DNA from: Paenibacillus sp.
GTDB lineage: Bacteria > Bacillota > Bacilli > Paenibacillales > NBRC-103111
DNA length: 64,000 nucleotides
Direction: 5' to 3'
NCBI GenBank assembly: GCA_031180825.1
Contig: JAPSLM010000004.1
Span: 62,001 to 126,000, forward strand
Shown: positions 18,853 through 28,029 of the stretch, one piece after another
How the letters are laid out: every line of letters begins with the position of its first letter
Numbering within the stretch: the first letter of the stretch is position 1
Program-made: the position numbers and the translations under genes
The notes under the pieces: generated by a model
What the model saw: the letters and a program-made list of their open reading frames with translations, nothing else
Told to the model about the DNA's origin: nothing
Databases searched by the model: none

Positions 18853-18893
18853 AAAAAGGTTAAGCGGAGGGTATCGCTGCTTAACCTTTTTTT
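18853..18893 (+). terminator. Rho-independent terminator
   Basis: AAAGGTTAAGC pairs with GCTTAACCTTT, followed by a long T-run. It insulates the TPR/peptide cassette from the aminotransferase remnant. Confidence 0.85.
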
Positions 18894-18990
18894 GGACGAC
18901 GACACTCAGTTTTGAATCTAAATTTGATGAAAAACATTGTTTTTTATATTTTAGTTTGTTAATATTTAACTATTAAGGGAGGTAAAAGAA

Positions 18991-20046
18991 ATGAAGCGAC
19001 AGCCTGACGTTAGCTGTTCAGGATCGGAGGTCGATCCAGAACATTATTTTTCTATGGCCGAGCATCTTTACAAGGCCGGAAGGAAGCAGGAGGCGGTTCC
19101 CTTGTTCCGTCATGTCATTAATAACGTGAAGGATACCGACCATCCGCAATACATCATGAGCCAGTTCCGGTTATTTCAGTCTCTCATTGGCTTCGGATCG
19201 GAAGAAAACAAGGAAGCGCTGACAAGATTTGAGTCTCATTATTTTTATTTGCCGGAAGACGTGAAACTGGATGCCTTACTACAAATGGCAAACGTCTATT
19301 ACACGCTATGGGACTGGAAAAAAGTTGAAAGATATGCAGATGAATTAAGAACCTTGGCTAGAACTATCTACGATCGACAGCTTGAAAACAAACAAAATAA
19401 CAAACTTCCTGAAATTTTGCAATCCGAGCGTCATTTAGTAGTATACTATGGACAAGGGTTCCTTCTAAAAGGAATCTCCCTAACCATGCAAGAGCGGTGT
19501 GAAGAAGCGAAACGCTACGTTTCGGAATATTCCGAACTTGGATGGTTTGAATTCCTTGATGAAATCGGGCACAAGGAGGTCGAGAAGTTTAGCATATGGG
19601 GCAAGGCAAATATGTACAATCTCGAGTTAAAATGCGGGAATGACAAGGTCCTTGCTGAATTGTCGGAATTTTTGGACGAAAACCCCATGGAGTTGCTTCC
19701 CAGTTTGTTAACGGTTATTGAATCAGCAAACCTGTACAACTTTAAGGTCGATGAATTTTTAAACAAATTCTGCGAGAAGCTTCCCCCTATCAACACTTCT
19801 GTTACATACATAAACGGTACGCAATTATTTCACTTCTGGTATGAGAAAGCGGTATACAGTTTTAGAAATCAACAAAACATCACCGGATTGAATGAATTAC
19901 TGTACGCACTATACCTTTCTCAAAAGTTGAAGCATTGCTCGGGCTTCGAAAGGTGTGTTTCCTTTTTTGCGAAGTATGTCGATTACGCGACCGAGCAACA
20001 AAAAAGGCATTACCGAAATATATTGGAGGGAGTGTCGGATCTATGA
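18991..20046 (+). CDS. Rap/RRNPP-like TPR regulator without HTH
   Basis: 351 residues after GGGAGGT. Tetratricopeptide-style helices begin at once (HYFSMAEHLYKAGRKQEAVPLF) and continue to the end (NVYYTLWDWKKVERYADELR). No DNA-binding helix-turn-helix is visible at the N-terminus, so it resembles Rap phosphatase or inhibitor types, or the C-terminal part of NprR/PlcR regulators. The stop overlaps the start of a secreted-peptide ORF. Base composition is visibly lower in GC than the flanks, and terminators bound the pair, suggesting horizontal acquisition. Target (Spo0F-like protein or another regulator) unknown. Confidence 0.72.
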   Translation: MKRQPDVSCSGSEVDPEHYFSMAEHLYKAGRKQEAVPLFRHVINNVKDTDHPQYIMSQFRLFQSLIGFGSEENKEALTRFESHYFYLPEDVKLDALLQMANVYYTLWDWKKVERYADELRTLARTIYDRQLENKQNNKLPEILQSERHLVVYYGQGFLLKGISLTMQERCEEAKRYVSEYSELGWFEFLDEIGHKEVEKFSIWGKANMYNLELKCGNDKVLAELSEFLDENPMELLPSLLTVIESANLYNFKVDEFLNKFCEKLPPINTSVTYINGTQLFHFWYEKAVYSFRNQQNITGLNELLYALYLSQKLKHCSGFERCVSFFAKYVDYATEQQKRHYRNILEGVSDL

Positions 20047-20168
20047 AAAAGGCTTGGCTGTCCTTGATTTTGGGGTTGTTTTTAGTGAGCGTTACATCGG
20101 GTATAGCGCAGCAACAGCCGGAGCCTGGTCCGCTATCTACTTATGTTCATAACGGGACAGGCGGTTAA
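20043..20168 (+). CDS. Candidate Phr-like secreted signalling peptide precursor
   Basis: 41 residues overlapping the TPR gene by 4 nt (ATGA). MKKAWLSLILGLFLVSVTSG is a Sec signal peptide with a likely cut after GIA. The remaining QQQPEPGPLSTYVHNGTGG would be exported. The architecture (TPR receptor, then coupled small exported peptide) is that of rap-phr and related quorum-sensing cassettes. The mature pheromone cannot be fixed from sequence; the C-terminal 5-10 residues are the usual source. Confidence 0.68.
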   Translation: MKKAWLSLILGLFLVSVTSGIAQQQPEPGPLSTYVHNGTGG

Positions 20169-20224
20169 GCTTGGATCATTCACCTTAGAAGAGCCTTTTT
20201 ACTTTCCTATGCATGCCTGACTAA

Positions 20225-20273
20225 AAAGATCGCCCTCTGTTAGCCATCTCGGCCAAGCAAGAGGGCGATCTTT
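20225..20273 (+). terminator. Terminator after the TPR/peptide cassette
   Basis: AAAGATCGCCCTC pairs exactly with GAGGGCGATCTTT across a 23-nt loop. Confidence 0.75.
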
Positions 20274-20340
20274 AATTCAACTTGTTCCAGACGCCGGACA
20301 ATCGTTACTTTGAGCAGAAGAGTTTACCTATTTTCAATTT

Positions 20341-20379
20341 ATATAATCGATTGATTATATAAGCATATTATTATATATT
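20341..20379 (+). promoter_or_regulatory. ars promoter with ArsR-type operator
   Basis: TTGATT (20351), 17-nt spacer, TATATT (20374). The inverted repeat ATATAATC-GATT-GATTATAT (20341-20360) overlaps the -35, as expected for an ArsR operator. It survives although the downstream genes are broken. Confidence 0.6.
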
Positions 20380-20479
20380 TATTGAGAAACAAGATGGTTT
20401 TGGCGGTATGGGACAGAGGCAAATAACAGCTTGTTAAGCCGCTAAAACTAAAAAGTTTGGTATACGGGAGAGGGAAGAG

Positions 20480-20791
20480 ATGGAACGAATCCATGAAATG
20501 GCCGACAGTCTAAAACTGCTCGGCGACAAGACGCGTCTAACGATACTTGCCTTATTGAAGGAGCGGGCCTTATGTGTTTGTGACCTCGTAGAGCTGCTGG
20601 ACACATCGCAGCCTAACGCAAGCCAGCATTTGCGCTAATTAAAAGCGTCCGGACTGGTGAACGAAACGCGCAAGGGCCAATGGATATACTATTCCTTAAA
20701 TGTTGAAGACAAGCCTTGTATTCAAGCGGTCTTGGAGTACCTTCCTTTGTATAAAGAAAACGTCGATCTGCTCAAAAATAATTGCGATTAG
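20480..20791 (+). pseudogene. arsR: arsR, ArsR/SmtB repressor with nonsense codon
   Basis: A 103-residue ArsR reading frame: MADSLKLLGDKTRLTIL, the metal-binding LCVCDLVELL (Cys pair for As(III)/Sb(III)) and a winged helix SQPNASQHLR. Codon 53 is TAA (20636-20638) where the family has Lys (HLRKLKASGLV). The rest, KGQWIYYSLN to the end, is intact. A single base change abolished it. First gene of a decayed ars operon. Confidence 0.9.
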
Positions 20792-20803
20792 TGTGGGGGT
20801 TCC

Positions 20804-21156
20804 ATGGCTGTTACTGCATTTCTTCTATTTTTAGTCACTCTGACGTTCGTCATCTGGCAGCCGAAGGGATTAAATATCGGCTGGTCGGCAAGTGCGGGAG
20901 CCGTCCTTGCCATAATTTTCGGCGTGGTGAGCTTCGCGGATGTCGGTACCGTAACCGGCATCGTATGGAATGCAACCTTGACGTTCGTAGCCATTATTTT
21001 AATCTCGCTGGTGCTTGACGAAATCGGCTTTTTTGAGTGGGCGGCCCTGCATATGGCGCGGCCTTGATCCTGACGCCGATTGTGCTGGCCATGGTTCGGG
21101 CGCGTAAGTTTGACAATAGGACGGTTCTGCCGTTTATTATGGCGAGCGGGTTCATT
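20804..21156 (+). pseudogene. arsB: arsB arsenite efflux pump, two-deletion remnant
   Basis: It starts like ArsB ([20 protein letters not shown], then [20 protein letters not shown]) up to ALHMAR. It then jumps, out of frame, to [19 protein letters not shown] and stops matching at MASGFI. The first junction lies in a GGCGCGG repeat shared by both sides, consistent with a microhomology deletion of about 30 codons. The second removes the rest of arsB and fuses it to arsC. Only about a quarter of the pump remains. Confidence 0.88.
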
Positions 21157-21589
21157 ATGTACCGGAAATTCATGCAGAAGCCAAATGGCGGATGGTTTCT
21201 TGAAAGCGCTGGGCAGCGGCAAATATGAAGTGAAAAGCGCCGGGTTGGAAGCGCACGGGCTAAATCCGCGGGCAGTCCAGGTGATGAGGGAAGCCGGTGT
21301 GGATATTAGCGGGAATACGTCGGATGTGATCGACCCGGAAATTTTAAACCAGGCCGACTACGTGATTACGTTATGCGGGCATGCGGACGAACATTGTCCT
21401 GTCATCCCGGGCAAGAACGTGATTAAGTGGCACTGGGGCTTTGACGACCCGGCCAAGGCAACCGGTACGGAAGAAGAAATCATGGCCCAGTTCCGTCATG
21501 TTCGCGATTCCATAAAGAGCCGGATCGAGTTGTTCGTAAACGAAGACGCCGCGGACGTGGGGGACTGCCCTCACGAACCCAAATTTTGA
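21155..21589 (+). pseudogene. arsC: arsC arsenate reductase, 5'-truncated
   Basis: Thioredoxin-coupled (LMW phosphatase fold) arsenate reductase. The P-loop [15 protein letters not shown] is present, as are the resolving-cysteine region [13 protein letters not shown] and [11 protein letters not shown]. The first ten or so residues and the start codon are missing, replaced by out-of-frame arsB sequence. All three catalytic cysteines remain. Confidence 0.85.
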
Positions 21590-21678
21590 GCCGAATGATT
21601 TTGTCCCGCGCATCGTAAACTATTCATGCTTAAAGGGCCTTAACAAAAGTCATATCTTAAGGAGCGATAATAACAATC

Positions 21679-21828
21679 ATGAATACAGGAATGTTTGGAA
21701 GATGGACAACGATGTCGCTTCTGGCTTTGGCGGCAGGGGGGGCTATCGCCTACGGCGTAGCAAGACGCAACGGGAGCCGCAGAGGCTTGCTGCCGAAAGG
21801 CATACGGAACTTTCAGTTATTTCGATGA
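21679..21828 (+). CDS. Small DUF3918-like membrane peptide
   Basis: 49 residues: MNTGMFGRWTTMSLLALAAG, then a short hydrophobic stretch ending AIAYGVARRNGSRRG. Composition and size resemble DUF3918-type small proteins of Bacilli. AAGGAG lies 14 nt upstream, rather far. Function unknown. Confidence 0.5.
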   Translation: MNTGMFGRWTTMSLLALAAGGAIAYGVARRNGSRRGLLPKGIRNFQLFR

Positions 21829-21901
21829 GCTCGCCCGTTCAGGCAAGCTCCAGTGTTGAGAAAGCGGGCTTCTAATAAAAAGTAGACGTAAAAAGAGGCG
21901 A

Positions 21902-22074
21902 GGGTATCCACTGAAGAAGCGATCGCGGCCGCCTTTGTCTTCAGGAAATTTCCGCACATAAGCGGCTTCCGATTAAATTATCCCGAGGCCCCGGGTCCCC
22001 GCAAAGCATTTGAAGGGAGCTTCACCGATCAACCTCACTTTGCGGGGTGTAGCAGCGGCCGGAAGTGGATACCC
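21902..22074. repeat. Nested inverted-repeat element
   Basis: Outer arms GGGTATCCACT / AGTGGATACCC (21902, 22064), middle arms CGGCCGC / GCGGCCG, inner arms CCCCGCAAAG / CTTTGCGGGG (21997, 22038) are concentric. No ORF is seen. Could be a short MITE relic or a structured RNA. Confidence 0.45.
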
Positions 22075-22123
22075 CACCCCTTCGTAACTCTATTCCCCTC
22101 AATGACACTTTCTCCACAAGCTC

Positions 22124-22148
22124 ACCTCGCCTATTCAGGCGAGGTTTT
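22124..22148 (+). terminator. Hairpin with T-run (plus orientation)
   Basis: CCTCGCC-TATTCA-GGCGAGG-TTTT. It overlaps the 3' end of the minus-strand methyltransferase gene; the T-run faces plus-strand transcription. Confidence 0.5.
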
Positions 22149-22754
22149 ATGTTGCCGCCCGGGCTTGGCCGAAAAAAACAGCTCATGGTACAGAAAACAT
22201 TTGCGGAATCGTTCAAGAACCGTACATTCATAATTGTGCCCTTGAAACAATTGCTTATATTGCTCCTCATTGCGTATAAACTCTCCCTTGTCATACCATT
22301 GCATAAACCTGTTGCATAAAGGTTTACTCTCGCACAAACAAGGCTCCATCACGATAATCGTTCCATCCGGTTTCAACACCCGCTGAAACTCCTTCAAGTA
22401 TTTTGAGATTTCGTCCGAAGAAATATGATGCAGAACGGCGATAATCAGTATGTAATCGACCGATTCGTGCGGAAAGGGGAGTATCCCATTTTCCAATACT
22501 TGAAATTGATGGCGGGGATACAAGCGCCGGGCATAATCAATTCTCCCGGCATCCGGGTCCATTCCCACGTAATATTGCGGATGGAACATGGAACAATTGG
22601 CCCCGGTACCCGAGCCGAAATCCAGCACGGCTTTACCGTCGAAGGCAAAATGCGATTGGACGCGATCATGAATATATTTTTCGGTCACCCATTTCGGGCG
22701 GACAAACCAATGATACAGACGGGGTGCGAATGAAGACGTAATGGAATTCACCAT
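22131..22754 (-). CDS. Class I SAM-dependent methyltransferase
   Basis: 207 residues with a Methyltransf_11-like core: KAVLDFGSGTGANC (SAM loop), VGMDPDAGRIDYAR, and VDYILIIAVLHHISSDE followed by FQRVLKPDGTIIVMEP. Substrate unknown. It sits at the distal end of the minus-strand glycan locus, so sugar O-methylation is possible but speculative. Ribosome site weak. Confidence 0.8.
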   Translation of the reverse strand: MVNSITSSFAPRLYHWFVRPKWVTEKYIHDRVQSHFAFDGKAVLDFGSGTGANCSMFHPQYYVGMDPDAGRIDYARRLYPRHQFQVLENGILPFPHESVDYILIIAVLHHISSDEISKYLKEFQRVLKPDGTIIVMEPCLCESKPLCNRFMQWYDKGEFIRNEEQYKQLFQGHNYECTVLERFRKCFLYHELFFSAKPGRQHKTSPE

Positions 22755-22868
22755 CTTTCGATATAGTCACAACGTATAAAGTAACCATACGGATTGAAAA
22801 ATAATCTAAGAAAAATTCCTTGTGCAAAAAAACACCTCATCCCGAATGAGGGAGGAAGCGTCCATGTC

Positions 22869-23498
22869 TCAGCTTCTTTGTTTTATGACCCGTGCCGGAA
22901 CGCCGACGGCCGTGCAATAGTCCGGAATGTCGCGGACAACGGCCGCTCCGGCTCCGACGACGGACCACTGTCCGATCCGGATGCCGTCGATTACCTTCGT
23001 TCCCGTTCCGGGCAAGGTGCCCCTTGCGACCGTCACGCTGCCGGACAAGGTCGAACCCGGCGCGATATGGCATGCGGTGCCGATCACGCATTCGTGATCG
23101 ACCGACGCATTCGTATTGATGACGGCGTAATCCCCGATTTGCGTTTCGGCGTGAATCACGGCGCCGGCCATAACGGCAATCCCGCTTTCGAGCTTCGCCG
23201 ATTGGGCAATAAACGCGCGCGGGCTGATGGCTTTGACGAGCTCGAAGCCGCTCTCGGCCATCTGCCGGCACAGCTTATCGCGCAGCCGGTTGTCTCCGAT
23301 GGCGACAAAGGCGTGCCGGACGCCCTCCTCGTACGGGCAGGGCAGCACGGAATCATCACCCAGGATCGGAATGCCCGACACTTCGGTTCCCTGCGCATTG
23401 GTTGTGCAGCCTGCCAGGCGTACAGTTTAGTCGGATTTTAAAATATCGATGGCGACATTGGCGTGCCCTCCGGCGCCGATAACGACTACTTGGCGTAC
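22869..23498 (-). pseudogene. NeuD/PglD-type sugar O-acetyltransferase, disrupted
   Basis: VRQVVVIGAGGHANVAIDIL is the NAD-like N-terminal domain. The distal left-handed beta-helix hexapeptides follow ([20 protein letters not shown] and so on). An in-frame TAA (23427-23429) splits the two. The codon expected to start translation after GAGGAGG (23519-23525) is not ATG, GTG or TTG in frame, so the start also appears lost. Formerly acetylated a nucleotide sugar. Confidence 0.8.
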
Positions 23499-23544
23499 TG
23501 TCGAGTTTGCGGAATTTACCTCCTCGCGATTCAGACGATTCCGA

Positions 23545-24667
23545 TCACCGGTGAATGAGGCTTTGAAACAGCCGGTAATATTCTTGCGCCACGTCGGACC
23601 TGTACTCTGCAGCTTTCCCCAGATGGCGGCTTTCTCTTGGGCGACCAGCAACTGGCGGTTCTGGTTAAGGTGGGCGATAGCGGCGGTCATCTCGGGCACC
23701 GAGTAAGGAACGAACGTAACGAATGCGTTCATATCGCTGATCACTTCCCGGGCGACCTCAATCCGGCTGATCGCTACCAGCGTATCGACGGTCAGAGATT
23801 CGAGAATCGGGAAGGGACAGCTTCCTTCGAACAGCGCAGGCAACCGGACGCTCAAGCTGCAAGGCCATCTCCATACCTACATAAGGCACGCACCAGACGT
23901 CGACCGGGAGATGCCGGTTTAACCAAGGCACGTCTGGAAAATGGTGTATAAACAGCCGGTCCGGATAAAGCGGGGCGAAGGCTTGGAACAATCTTTCCAC
24001 TTCCGTAAAATTATGCTCCGTCGTCGCGACGTGGGTCATTACGTCCGGAGCGTTCATCAGCAAGCCTTCCGTCAATGGGACGACAAAGCGTCCGATGCCC
24101 TCCCCGTCCAGATGAATCTTCGGCTGATACCCGAGGAACATTCCGATAAGGAATGCGAGGGAAGCAGCAGAGGCGCAGCTAACGGCGGCACGGCGTGGAT
24201 CTTCTCCTGAAACTCCCCGGATTCGATGAAGCTGCAAAGCAGCCGGAGCCGGGGCAAGCCCAGCGAGAGATGATGGATATGGCTCTCAAGTCCGGGCAGA
24301 TCGGGCTGGCGCATCAGTAAATCTTGATATAAGTAGAACACAAACTCGACATCGGTCACATGATTGATCCGGTGAAATATACCGATGAACGTTGTATGGG
24401 GAAATTTCGCCGGTGGCTGGGCCCGGCTGTACATGCGTCGGCTTCGCTGCTTTGCAGGAAGCTGAGCAGGAAATGGGTTTTCGGCACGCCGGCGTTCAAA
24501 CCGTTTATATGCGATTGAAAGCCTTCCGGATCCGCATCCCGGAAAAACAACTGCCGGTACAGCTCCCAGATAAATTCGTTTCGCTCCAGCAGCAGCAAAT
24601 TGCGCAAAATATCGATGAGGCGGAGTGTCGGCGCCTGCTTCAGCTTTTCACGTAAAGCGGGCGCTGC
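23545..24667 (-). pseudogene. DUF4214-DUF4214-glycosyltransferase, multiply frameshifted
   Basis: Successive frames give FIWELYRQLFFRDADPEGFQ and EFVFYLYQDLLMRQPDLPG (two DUF4214 units). A glycosyltransferase follows: MFLGYQPKIHLDGEG, then ALFEGSCPFPILESLT, ending DVAQEYYRLFQSLIHR at a stop at 23545. Frame changes occur near 24430, 24170, 23850 and 23610. Each is explained by a single-base or small indel. No clear start codon. Confidence 0.78.
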
Positions 24668-24727
24668 TCAATCTTAGTTAGATAATGTCCATACGACAAA
24701 CCTCCCTCATCTTGAATTGTCTGGCCG

Positions 24728-25682
24728 TTACAGCAAGCCAAGATGGGTCAGACGATGCTCGATCAAGCGGCCGACGGCTGAGGGCGAATACCGGCTGCGG
24801 ATCGTCAGCTGTCCGGCGGCGGCGATTCGGCTCCGCCAATCGGCATACCGGACCAGATTGCGCATATGTCCGGCCGCCTGGCTGATGTCGGGATCGGCCC
24901 ATACTTGATGGGCGCCGTAAGGTCCGACGTCGGTTCCGACTTGTATGAGCTTGTACCCGACCGTACACGAATTTTCCGGGGTCATGAAATCCCGACCAGT
25001 GCGTGCCGATAAACGGCTTGCCGAGATACATGGCTTCCGCCAAGCCGAGCCCGAAGCCTTCGGCGCGGTGCAGCGAGACGAAGCTGTCGGTGCAGGCGAT
25101 TAGAGCGCTCACTTCGTGACGCGAAAGCGTGCGATCCATAATCACAATGTTGGGGTACCCGGCGGCCATCGCCGCATCGTAAGCGACTTCGATGCCGTGC
25201 GGGATATGGATGACGGGGATCGGCAACTTTTTGGCTATATTGGCTGCCACATAGGCCGAGGGCGCCCATACCTCCTGGAGGAATTGAAAGCCTTCGGCGT
25301 AAAAATCGGGAAGCTCCGGGAGCTGCCAATGCCAGAAGCCGATATTGTAGCGTCCTTGCAGAAGGGAGGCGCCGAAGTGGTCGACGACATGCTTCATTGT
25401 GTTTCCATTGGTATGGAAAATTTTTACATTGTAGGACGGACCTTGCATTTCTTTGTGCGCCCACGTCATATCTTCGTTGCGGTAATCTCCGTATACGGGG
25501 CAGTTCAATATCCCGAACGGAATTCCCGTCGTCTGCAGCGCCCGGGCGGCCAAACGGCCGAATTCGCCGATGCCGGTCTCGGCGCGGATCAACCCGACCA
25601 AATTCACCCCGGCCGCGGGGCGGGCTGCAGCCGGAGGGGAAGAGGGAATGGCCGCGGCTTCTTTAGGCGGGCGGGCTCGCAA
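24728..25682 (-). pseudogene. Glycosyltransferase, frameshifted and internally deleted
   Basis: GVNLVGLIRAETGIGEFGR and HTNGNTMKHVV open a GT-B protein. RAEGFGLGLAEAMYLGKPFI is the donor-site signature. After HWSGF the frame breaks (near 24980) and continues MTPENSCTVGYKLIQVG to LTHLGLL. The usual segment between IPHGIEV and VIMDRTLSRHEV is much shorter than expected, suggesting a further deletion. Upstream, a TAG separates it from an in-frame basic segment. Confidence 0.75.
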
Positions 25683-25703
25683 GGACGACGGGCGCGGGAA
25701 CCG

Positions 25704-25880
25704 CTATTTTCGCCTGCGGCTCGCGGCCTTTCGACGCGGGCGAAGACCCGAACGGCTTCTGCCTGCACGGCGGCCCCGTTTGCCAGCGGCCTGCGGCGCT
25801 TTTTTGCGCTTGGAGGCTTTGGATAAGGTCCGTTTGTGGTTCCGAGAGCCCGAAGCGCGCCGGGTTTTCTTCTTTCGCAT
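25704..25880 (-). CDS. Lys/Arg-rich 58-residue protein, or severed N-terminus of the adjacent glycosyltransferase
   Basis: ATG at 25880 with GGAGG upstream. Begins MRKKKTRRASGSRNHKRTL and is about 45% Lys/Arg. The TAG stop (25704-25706) is in the same frame as the glycosyltransferase sequence resuming 7 codons later, so one nonsense change could have cut a longer protein. Alternatively it is a free-standing analogue of the basic protein at 8990. Reading cannot be decided from sequence alone. Confidence 0.5.
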   Translation of the reverse strand: MRKKKTRRASGSRNHKRTLSKASKRKKAPQAAGKRGRRAGRSRSGLRPRRKAASRRRK

Positions 25881-25922
25881 GACTTTCGCCTCCAGACTGG
25901 AATGGATCTGCAGGCCGCCGCC

Positions 25923-26867
25923 TTACGGGAAGGAGCGCCAATAGTTCAGGAGATCTTCGAGCGTCCGGTCCAATGGAATTTCGGGCTTCCAGCCGGTCGT
26001 CTCATGGAATTTTCGGTAGTCGCCCAGCAAGACTTCCACATCCGACGGACGCAGACGGGCGGGATCGACCTTGACCTCGATTTTCGCGGAGCTAAGCGCA
26101 AGCAGCTTCTGAAGCAGCTCTTCGATCGTGATGCAGGAGCCGGAAGCGATGTTGTACGTTTCTCCGGGCACGCCTTTCTCAAGCGCCAGCCAGTATGCCC
26201 GGACGACGTCCCGGACGTCCGTAAAGTCCCGCTTGGCCTGCAGATTGCCGACATAGAGCACCGGGGGCTGCTTGCCTTTTTCGATGTCGGCGATTTGCTT
26301 GGAGAAGTTCGAGGAGACGAAGTTTTCTCCCCGGCGCGGTCCCGTATGATTGAAGGTCCGGGTGATAACGATGTGGAGGCCGTAGCTTTTGTAGTATTGA
26401 TAGCCTAAAAACTCCTGCGTCACTTTGCTGACGGCATACGGACTGAGCGGGCGAAGCGGATTCGTTTCCTTGATGGGGACCTCGTGAGCTTCGACGTGGC
26501 CGTACTCCTCGCTGGAGCAGGCGATTTGGATTTTACAGTCGGGCTTGATTCGCCGGACGGCTTCCAGAATATTGATTTGGCTGGCGGCATTGTTGTAGAT
26601 CGTATCGACCGGGGAATTCCACGAGGTCGGCACGAAGCTTTGGGCGGCCAGATGAAAGATCAGGTCGGGCTTCACGTTTTCGATCAGGGCTTCGACGGAA
26701 AAAGGATCGCGGAGCTCGCATTCGACCAGTTGAATATCTTTTATATGCTTGATATGATCCAGTCGGCTTCGCTGGCGGATCGTCCCTACCACTTCATGAT
26801 GCTGCAGCAGATACTCTGCCATATGGCTTCCGACAAAGCCGGATATCCCGGTAATCAGCACCTTCAT
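25923..26867 (-). CDS. GDP-mannose 4,6-dehydratase / GDP-deoxyhexose SDR
   Basis: 314-residue extended SDR with GISGFVGSHMAEYLL, FHLAAQSFVPTSW, ACSSEEYGHV and YAVSKVTQEF (catalytic Tyr/Lys). The NAASQINIL and RPLSPY contexts match GDP-mannose dehydratases and the related GDP-6-deoxy-4-ketomannose reductases (Rmd). AAAGGAGG precedes the start. With manC directly upstream, it would feed GDP-rhamnose or a related 6-deoxy sugar. Dehydratase versus reductase is uncertain. Confidence 0.85.
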   Translation of the reverse strand: MKVLITGISGFVGSHMAEYLLQHHEVVGTIRQRSRLDHIKHIKDIQLVECELRDPFSVEALIENVKPDLIFHLAAQSFVPTSWNSPVDTIYNNAASQINILEAVRRIKPDCKIQIACSSEEYGHVEAHEVPIKETNPLRPLSPYAVSKVTQEFLGYQYYKSYGLHIVITRTFNHTGPRRGENFVSSNFSKQIADIEKGKQPPVLYVGNLQAKRDFTDVRDVVRAYWLALEKGVPGETYNIASGSCITIEELLQKLLALSSAKIEVKVDPARLRPSDVEVLLGDYRKFHETTGWKPEIPLDRTLEDLLNYWRSFP

Positions 26868-26884
26868 AAGTTCGGTATCCTCCT

Positions 26885-27898
26885 TTAACGTTCCATAAAT
26901 TTTTGCGCGTCCCGGATATGCTGCTCGTGGGCTTTATCGCATACGAGCAGGCCGTCGGGGGTGGAGACGATGATTAAGTCCTTAACCCCGATGACGACGG
27001 TTTTAAGGTTTTCCGTATAGACGATGCTGTTGCTCGTATAAAGGGAGGAAGCGTCTCCCATCACGATGTTGCCTTGGTCATTCGGCTGATGTACGCGTTC
27101 CAGCGAGGTCCAGGAGCCGATATCGTCCCATTCGAAATGAACGGGGATCGTATAGATCGACGAAGCCTTCTCCAGAATGGCGTAATCGACGGATATTTTG
27201 GGCAAGCGCGAATAAACGTCCTCCCACTTCCCGCCGCATCCTTCGAGCAGCGTCCATATGTCCTTTTGGCTGCGGCTCATATAGTGGGCGATGGTCGAGG
27301 GTTTCCAAACGAAAATGCCGCTGTTCCAGTACACGTTCCTTTGCCGGATCAATTGCTTGGCCCGCTCCAAGGGGGGCTTCTCGATAAAGGTTTTCGCCGC
27401 AAGCGCCCGTCCCTCTACCGTCGGCTCCTCCGTCACGATATAGCCGTATCCGGTTTCCGGCCGGGTCGGCGCGATCCCCAAGGTTACGATCGAACGGCCC
27501 GATTGGGCGACGATCTCCGCTTGCTTCAGCGCCTCCCATAAGCTGTTTCCTTCTGGAATATATTGGTCCGACGGGGTCGTCACCAGAACGTCGTCTTCGC
27601 CTTTTTGCAAAAAATGCAGCGCCGACAAAGCGATGCAAGGAGCCGTATCCTTCGGTTCGGGCTCTATAATGATGTGTTCATGCTTCAGCTCGGGAAGCTG
27701 CTCGCGAACCATGCCGCTGTACAGCTTGGTCGTCACGACATAGATGGACGTGCCCGGCGCATACTGGAGAAATCTGCGGTACGTTTGCTGCAGCATGGTT
27801 TCTTCGGAGGTCAGGGAGAGGAATTGCTTCGGCTTCGATTTGACGCTGCGCGGCCAAAATCTCGTTCCTTGTCCGCCGGCCATGATCATGATTTTCAT
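26885..27898 (-). CDS. manC: Mannose-1-phosphate guanylyltransferase
   Basis: 337 residues, ManC/CpsB type without the C-terminal isomerase domain. It starts MKIMIMAGGQGTRFWPRS after AAGGAGGATGAGACCG. VTTPSDQYIP, the ETGYGYI motif and WNSGIFVWK are all present. The reading frame continues open upstream into the tail of a broken glycosyltransferase, which is not part of the protein. Supplies GDP-mannose to the adjacent dehydratase. Confidence 0.93.
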   Translation of the reverse strand: MKIMIMAGGQGTRFWPRSVKSKPKQFLSLTSEETMLQQTYRRFLQYAPGTSIYVVTTKLYSGMVREQLPELKHEHIIIEPEPKDTAPCIALSALHFLQKGEDDVLVTTPSDQYIPEGNSLWEALKQAEIVAQSGRSIVTLGIAPTRPETGYGYIVTEEPTVEGRALAAKTFIEKPPLERAKQLIRQRNVYWNSGIFVWKPSTIAHYMSRSQKDIWTLLEGCGGKWEDVYSRLPKISVDYAILEKASSIYTIPVHFEWDDIGSWTSLERVHQPNDQGNIVMGDASSLYTSNSIVYTENLKTVVIGVKDLIIVSTPDGLLVCDKAHEQHIRDAQKFMER

Positions 27899-28029
27899 CG
27901 GTCTCATCCTCCTTATGCAGATGATCATTCCGCCTCCGATTAATATATTGGGGCGGGCCGGTTCACCGAAACGTCGACTGTCCCCTGTACATTCGTACAA
28001 ATTACAAGTAAAACCCCGATAATGATAAT

